This document shows, piece after piece, positions 39,240 through 43,401 of a DNA stretch of 43,401 bases; the first letter of the stretch is position 1, and the number at the start of each line of letters is the position of its first letter. Below the pieces are notes generated by a model. The model made no database searches, was not told the origin of the DNA, and saw nothing but the letters and a program-made list of their open reading frames with translations. This stretch comes from Pseudomonas sp. (GTDB lineage: Bacteria > Pseudomonadota > Gammaproteobacteria > Pseudomonadales > Pseudomonadaceae): the NCBI RefSeq assembly GCF_030684895.1, contig NZ_JAUXXP010000077.1, forward strand, positions 1-43,401. Direction: 5' to 3'. A program made the translations under genes and the position numbers.

Positions 39240-39505
39240 GGGGTCTAGTGATGTTTCGACGCGAGCCGCGGTGCTGCGCCAAATGACGCCAGGCAAGGCG
39301 CGGGACGCAGGGAATGGTGTTCCCTTGCCAAGTCCCGCAACGCCGCATGGCGTCATTTGCCGCGCAACCCGAAGGGCCGGGCCAGTTTTTGCGCGCTGCT
39401 GCGTTATTCGTCGTTCATTTGGAATAACCAAACTTCTCTCCTCATGCCTTGCCCCGCGCAAAAACTGGCTCCGGCGCGGCCGTGTGCGAAACATCACTAG
39501 ACCCC
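39240..39505. repeat. 266-bp element with 19-bp perfect terminal inverted repeats between nuoL and nuoM
   Basis: The ends are GGGGTCTAGTGATGTTTCG (39240-39258) and its exact complement (39487-39505). Internally there are two further palindromes: 39280-39359, with arms CAAATGACGCCA, GCGGGAC and GGGAA and their complements, and 39381-39469, with arms GCCAGTTTTTGCGCG and complement, enclosing GTTATTC/GAATAAC. The nuoL stop codon (TAG, 39499-39497) lies in the right repeat. No transposase or credible ORF is present. Confidence 0.88.
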
Positions 39506-41353
39506 ATGCAGAAACAGGAGAACGGCGAGCACCAGCACGGCGCCCCCGGCTATCGATGTGGCGTACCAGCGCACCTGGCCGGTCTCGCTGCTGGCCAGCA
39601 AGGCGTTGCCGCCTCGCGCCAGACGCGGAATCAGGCCAATGCTGCGGTCGATCGGGTCATGCCTGAGTAACCGGCAAAGCAACAGGTACGGCTGGACAAA
39701 CAGCTTGTCGTAGAGCCAGTCGAAGCCCCAGGCCGCGAACCACCAGGCAGACAGGAAGCGCCCTGGCGCGCTCTGCGCCACTGCTGTGGCGAAACGGCGC
39801 TTGCCGAGGAACAGCAGCGCGGCCAGAACGATGCCGATGATCGCAATGGCCCCGGAGGCGATTTCCAGGCTGTGCTTGGCCTCGCCACCGGCATGCCCGA
39901 CGCTCTGCGGCAACACGCCGGCCAGCGGCGGGCTGATCAGCGCGCCGATAAAGGTCGACAGCACAATCAGCGTTACTAACGGCAGCCAGTGAGCGACGCC
40001 ATGGCCGGCATGGGCCTCGGTCTTCTGCTCGCCGTGGAAGGCGATAAAGATCAACCGGAAGGTGTAGAGCGAGGTCAGGAAAGCGCCCGTCAAGCCGGCA
40101 TACAGCAGCCATTGGTGGCCACTGGCAAAGGCTTCCCAGAGGATTTCATCCTTCGAGTAGAAGCCCGCCGTGATCAACGGCAATGCCGCCAGGGCCGCGC
40201 CGCCGACGATAAAGCTGATGTAGGCCAACGGCAGTTTCTTCCACAGGCCGCCCATTTTGAAAATGTTCTGCTCGTGGTGGCAGGCGTTGATCACTGCACC
40301 GGAGGCGAGGAACAGCAGCGCCTTGAAGAAAGCGTGGGTCATCAAGTGGAAGATCGCTGCATCCCAGGCGCCCACACCGAGGGCGAGGAACATATAGCCG
40401 ATCTGGCTCATGGTCGAGTAGGCGAGGATGCGCTTGATGTCGGTCTGCACCAGCGCGGCAAAGCCGGCCAGCACCAGGGTCACGCCACCAACGATACCGA
40501 CCAGTTCGAGAATCTCCGGGGTCAGTAGGAACAGGCCGTGGGTCCGCGCGATCAGGTAGACACCGGCGGTAACCATGGTCGCCGCGTGGATCAATGCCGA
40601 CACCGGCGTCGGGCCAGCCATCGCATCGGCCAGCCAGGTTTGCAGCGGCAGCTGGGCCGATTTACCCACTGCGCCGCCGAGCAGCATCAGGGTGGCGATC
40701 CACAGCCAGCTATCGCCTTCTACATACTTCTGCGGGGCCAGCTGCATCAGCTCCTGAATATTCAGAGTGCCCAGATGGAGGAACAGGATAAACAGGCCGA
40801 TGGCCATAAACACGTCGCCGATGCGGGTGACGATAAAGGCCTTGAGCGCCGCATTGCCGTTAGCCGTGTGCTTGAAGTAGAAGCCGATCAGCAGGTACGA
40901 GCAAAGGCCCACGCCCTCCCAGCCGAAGTACAGCATCAGCAGGTTATCGCCCAGCACCAGCAGCAGCATGCTGAAGATAAACAGGTTGGTGTAGGCAAAG
41001 AAGCGCGAATAACCCTCCTCCCCGCGCATGTACCAGCTGGCGAATAGGTGGATCAGGAAGCCCACGCCAGTCACCACACCGAGCATGGTCAGCGACAGGC
41101 CGTCCAGATACAGGGTGAAGCTCGGCGCAAAACCGGCCACGTTCATCCACTGCCACAGCACCTGGGTAAACACGCCATTTTCCGGCGGATTGAGGTTGAA
41201 CTGCACGATCACCCAGGCCGCAGTCAAGGCGGATAGGCCCACCGAGCCGACGCCGATCAGCGCGGAGAGGTTCTCGGAGAAACGCCCGCGCGAGAAGGCC
41301 AGGAAAAACCAGCCCAGCAGCGGAAATACACAGGTCAGGAATAGAAGGTTCAT
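39497..41353 (-). CDS. nuoL: NADH-quinone oxidoreductase subunit L
   Basis: 618 residues, the largest antiporter-like subunit with the long lateral helix at the C-terminus. [34 protein letters not shown] and [20 protein letters not shown] are diagnostic. The start overlaps the nuoK stop (ATGA at 41353-41350). Its last codons and TAG stop sit within a terminal repeat of the adjoining element; the ending FLHGV may have been set by that element. Confidence 0.97.
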   Translation of the reverse strand: MNLLFLTCVFPLLGWFFLAFSRGRFSENLSALIGVGSVGLSALTAAWVIVQFNLNPPENGVFTQVLWQWMNVAGFAPSFTLYLDGLSLTMLGVVTGVGFLIHLFASWYMRGEEGYSRFFAYTNLFIFSMLLLVLGDNLLMLYFGWEGVGLCSYLLIGFYFKHTANGNAALKAFIVTRIGDVFMAIGLFILFLHLGTLNIQELMQLAPQKYVEGDSWLWIATLMLLGGAVGKSAQLPLQTWLADAMAGPTPVSALIHAATMVTAGVYLIARTHGLFLLTPEILELVGIVGGVTLVLAGFAALVQTDIKRILAYSTMSQIGYMFLALGVGAWDAAIFHLMTHAFFKALLFLASGAVINACHHEQNIFKMGGLWKKLPLAYISFIVGGAALAALPLITAGFYSKDEILWEAFASGHQWLLYAGLTGAFLTSLYTFRLIFIAFHGEQKTEAHAGHGVAHWLPLVTLIVLSTFIGALISPPLAGVLPQSVGHAGGEAKHSLEIASGAIAIIGIVLAALLFLGKRRFATAVAQSAPGRFLSAWWFAAWGFDWLYDKLFVQPYLLLCRLLRHDPIDRSIGLIPRLARGGNALLASSETGQVRWYATSIAGGAVLVLAVLLFLHGV

Positions 41354-41658
41354 CCGCGCATCTCGCTGGCAGCGTCGACATCGAGGGTGTTGAAGCGGCG
41401 ATACAGCTGCAACAGGATCGCCAAGCCAATACTGGCCTCGGCGGCTGCCAGGGTGATCACCAGAATAAACATCACCTGGCCGTCAGGCTGGGCCCAACGG
41501 CTGCCCGCCACCACAAAGGCCAGGGCGGTGGCGTTCATCATCACTTCCAGGCTCATCAGCACAAACAGGATATTGCGCCGCACCATCAGGCCGATCAGGC
41601 CGAGGCTGAACAGCACGCCGGCCAGCGCCAGGCCATGCTCCAGGGGAATCGCATTCAT
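41350..41658 (-). CDS. nuoK: NADH-quinone oxidoreductase subunit K
   Basis: 102 residues with three membrane helices: the conserved [20 protein letters not shown] and [17 protein letters not shown] with the functional glutamate. It overlaps nuoJ and nuoL by 4 bp each, a sign of translational coupling. Confidence 0.96.
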   Translation of the reverse strand: MNAIPLEHGLALAGVLFSLGLIGLMVRRNILFVLMSLEVMMNATALAFVVAGSRWAQPDGQVMFILVITLAAAEASIGLAILLQLYRRFNTLDVDAASEMRG

Positions 41659-42164
41659 GCCGTGGGCTCCTTGGCATCGTGACGGCCGAGGTGATAGGCC
41701 GCGACCAGCGCAGCGAGCAGCAGCATCGAGGCCAGCTCCACCGCCAGCAGGTATGGCCCGTACAGGGCGATACCGACGGCCTTGGCATCAATGGTTTGCA
41801 AACCGAGGGCCGCACCACTGGGCGACTGAAACAGCACATAGAGCAATTGCCCCAGCAACAGCGCCGAGAGAATTGCCGGACCAGTCCAGATGCCAGGCGT
41901 CAGCCACTGACGTTCTTGCTCGACCGCTGGAGGGCCGAGGTTGAGCATCATCACCACAAAGACGAACAGCACCATGATCGCACCGGCGTAAACGATGATT
42001 TCCAGGGCGCCAGCAAACGGCGCGCCGAGGGCGAAGAAGGTCATCGCCACTGCCAGCAGCGAGAGAATCAGATACAACAGGGCGTGCACCGGATTGCTCG
42101 CGGTAATCACCCTGAATGTGGCCGCCACGGCAACGCCGGCGGCGAGGTAGAACGCGAATTCCAT
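41655..42164 (-). CDS. nuoJ: NADH-quinone oxidoreductase subunit J
   Basis: 169 residues with about five membrane helices ([44 protein letters not shown] motif [15 protein letters not shown]). The start at 42164 follows AGAGGATCTAT. A palindromic element of 145 bp separates it from nuoI. Confidence 0.95.
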   Translation of the reverse strand: MEFAFYLAAGVAVAATFRVITASNPVHALLYLILSLLAVAMTFFALGAPFAGALEIIVYAGAIMVLFVFVVMMLNLGPPAVEQERQWLTPGIWTGPAILSALLLGQLLYVLFQSPSGAALGLQTIDAKAVGIALYGPYLLAVELASMLLLAALVAAYHLGRHDAKEPTA

Positions 42165-42184
42165 ATAGATCCTCTATATCTCCG

Positions 42185-42329
42185 TAGGAGTCTGTTTAGG
42201 CCGTCGCGAGCGCAGCTGAGGCAAGGCGAAAACAGGCGAGGAAGCGGAGTGTACTTTTGTACATGAGCATTCCGAGTCTGTTTTCAACGCAGTATCAGCA
42301 AGCGCAGCAGGCATTAAACAGGCTCCTTA
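42185..42329. repeat. 145-bp palindromic element between nuoI and nuoJ
   Basis: Ends TAGGAGTCTGTTTA (42185-42198) and TAAACAGGCTCCTTA (42315-42329) are imperfect inverted repeats. A second level pairs GCTGAGGCAAGGCGAAAACAG with a similar complement ending in CAGTATCAGC. The core is GTAC-TTTT-GTAC (42251-42262). GTACATGAGCATT at 42259-42271 recurs in the element after kauB. The nuoI stop codon (TAA, 42329-42327) is inside the right end. Confidence 0.82.
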
Positions 42330-42875
42330 GGGCAGCAGGCCTTTGACGTTGATGGGTTCGGCCTCGTTTTGCGCGGCGCCTTTCGGCTTGCCGGCGATGG
42401 CCATACCGGCGACGCGGTAGAAGTTGTAGTCCGGGTTTTTACCCGGGCCACTGATCAGCAGGTCTTCTTTCTCGTACACCAGATCCTGACGTTTGAACTC
42501 GCCCATTTCAAAATCCGGGGTGAGCTGAATCGCCGTGGTCGGGCAGGCTTCTTCGCACAGGCCGCAGAAGATGCAGCGCGAGAAGTTGATGCGGAAGAAA
42601 TCCGGGTACCAGCGGCCATCCGGGGTTTCCGCCTTCTGCAGCGAGATGCAGCCCACCGGGCAGGCCACCGCACACAGGTTGCAGGCCACGCAGCGCTCTT
42701 CGCCGTCGGGGTCGCGGGTCAGGACGATGCGCCCGCGATAGCGTGGCGGCAGGTACACCGCTTCTTCCGGGTATTGCAGGGTGTCGCGCTTGCGAAAGCC
42801 ATGGCTGAAGACCATGGCCATGCTGCGCAGTTGGGTGTAGGTGCCGTGCACCACATCCCGTATGTATTTGAACAT
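42327..42875 (-). CDS. nuoI: NADH-quinone oxidoreductase subunit I
   Basis: 182 residues with two 4Fe-4S ferredoxin motifs: [15 protein letters not shown] and [15 protein letters not shown], which carry clusters N6a and N6b toward the quinone site. The start at 42875 follows AAGGAGAACCACAGA. It lies 13 bp after nuoH. Confidence 0.97.
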   Translation of the reverse strand: MFKYIRDVVHGTYTQLRSMAMVFSHGFRKRDTLQYPEEAVYLPPRYRGRIVLTRDPDGEERCVACNLCAVACPVGCISLQKAETPDGRWYPDFFRINFSRCIFCGLCEEACPTTAIQLTPDFEMGEFKRQDLVYEKEDLLISGPGKNPDYNFYRVAGMAIAGKPKGAAQNEAEPINVKGLLP

Positions 42876-42888
42876 TCTGTGGTTCTCC

Positions 42889-43401
42889 TTACTGGGCCGC
42901 GGCCAGCACGAATGCGCCGGTCACCAGCAGGTTGATCAGGGTCAGCGGCAGGCAGAACTTCCAGCTGAAGGCCATGACCTGGTCATACCGTGGGCGCGGA
43001 ATCGAGGCGCGCAGCAGGATGAAGATCATGATGAAGAAGCAGGTTTTCAGGGCGAACCAGAAAAACGGAATCTGCGGCAGGATGCCAAACGGCCCGTGCC
43101 AGCCGCCGAAGAACAGGGTGACCAGCAGCGCCGAGATGGTGATGATGCCGATGTACTCACCGACGAAGAACATGCCCCATTTCATCCCGGCATATTCGAT
43201 GTGGTAACCGTCGGCCAGCTCCTGCTCGGCTTCCGGCTGGTCGAAGGGGTGGCGGTGTGTCACCGCCACGCCGGCGATAAAGAAGGTACAGAAACCGAAG
43301 ACCTGCGGAATGATGAACCACAGGTTCTGCGCCTGGTAATCGACGATGTCGCGCATGTTGAACGAGCCAACCTGGGCGACGATGCCCATCAGCGCCAGCG
43401 C
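42889..43401 (-). CDS. nuoH: NADH-quinone oxidoreductase subunit H, C-terminal part
   Basis: About 171 codons of the C-terminal half; the full protein is about 330 residues and its 5' end lies beyond the window. Conserved TM segments include [27 protein letters not shown] near the quinone tunnel (written in part: [16 protein letters not shown]), [15 protein letters not shown] and [13 protein letters not shown]. It is the quinone-proximal membrane subunit. Confidence 0.96.
   Translation of the reverse strand, partial: ALALMGIVAQVGSFNMRDIVDYQAQNLWFIIPQVFGFCTFFIAGVAVTHRHPFDQPEAEQELADGYHIEYAGMKWGMFFVGEYIGIITISALLVTLFFGGWHGPFGILPQIPFFWFALKTCFFIMIFILLRASIPRPRYDQVMAFSWKFCLPLTLINLLVTGAFVLAAAQ

Noticed and set aside
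39238..39666. Small open frames within the nuoL-nuoM element
   Set aside because: They depend on the palindromic sequence, lack ribosome binding sites and run into nuoL antisense. The element appears non-coding.

Overview
The window is a stretch of gammaproteobacterial chromosome that is almost certainly from a Pseudomonas. Gene content and order are the Pseudomonas core set as I remember it from P. aeruginosa: an EAL/GGDEF gene, rep, xpt, cycB, pauR-like, dadX, ridA-like, dadA, lrp, FAD oxidoreductase, kauB, rpmG, rpmB, radC, coaBC, dut, algC, argB, pyrE, crc, rph, yicC, gmk, rpoZ, spoT and ridA. Diagnostic genes are crc, a long membrane-anchored algC, and dadA/dadX with a divergent lrp. Base composition is uniformly GC-rich with Pseudomonas-like codon use. 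I see no phage, transposase, tRNA, rRNA or CRISPR array. I cannot name the species.

Layout. 1-1343: 3'-truncated c-di-GMP enzyme (minus). 1610-4437: rep helicase and xanthine phosphoribosyltransferase, separated by two palindromic repeats. 4533-8578 (minus): cytochrome c5, a cupin-HTH repressor of the PauR type, and the D-alanine catabolic set dadA-ridA-dadX; lrp (8734, plus) is divergent from dadA. 9224-17604: amine and polyamine catabolism neighbourhood (FAD amine oxidoreductase, MocR regulator, KauB/PauC aldehyde dehydrogenase, cupin protein) with a YkgJ protein, a DUF1127 protein, a DUF4892-OmpA protein and an MFS transporter. 17809-18211: rpmB-rpmG. 18560-20149: peptide-binding protein without permease genes. 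20146-26278: radC, and the divergent coaBC-dut-algC-argB run. 26387-31462: DUF4124 gene and pyrE (minus), crc (plus), DUF4870 gene and rph (minus), yicC and gmk (plus). 31577-35320: rpoZ-spoT-ridA-lipoprotein. 35334-43401 (minus): end of the NADH dehydrogenase I operon (nuoH partial, I, J, K, L, M, N) followed by a small SDR gene. In P. aeruginosa nuo lies far from spoT, so the junction at about 35320-35334 looks like a rearrangement point.

The protein genes are ordinary. The notable material is non-coding. A 67-bp repeat occurs in three full copies (6824-6890 minus, 17658-17724 plus, 28571-28637 plus) and one truncated copy (3619-3658 minus). Each full copy starts 7-8 nt after the T-tract of an intrinsic terminator, in the same orientation, and folds into two hairpins whose stems show compensatory base changes. 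Separately, three larger palindromic elements sit directly on or next to stop codons: after kauB (15359-15473), nuoI (42185-42329) and nuoL (39240-39505). The last two split an operon that is otherwise tightly packed. None encodes a protein. These are the best candidates for something undescribed in the window.
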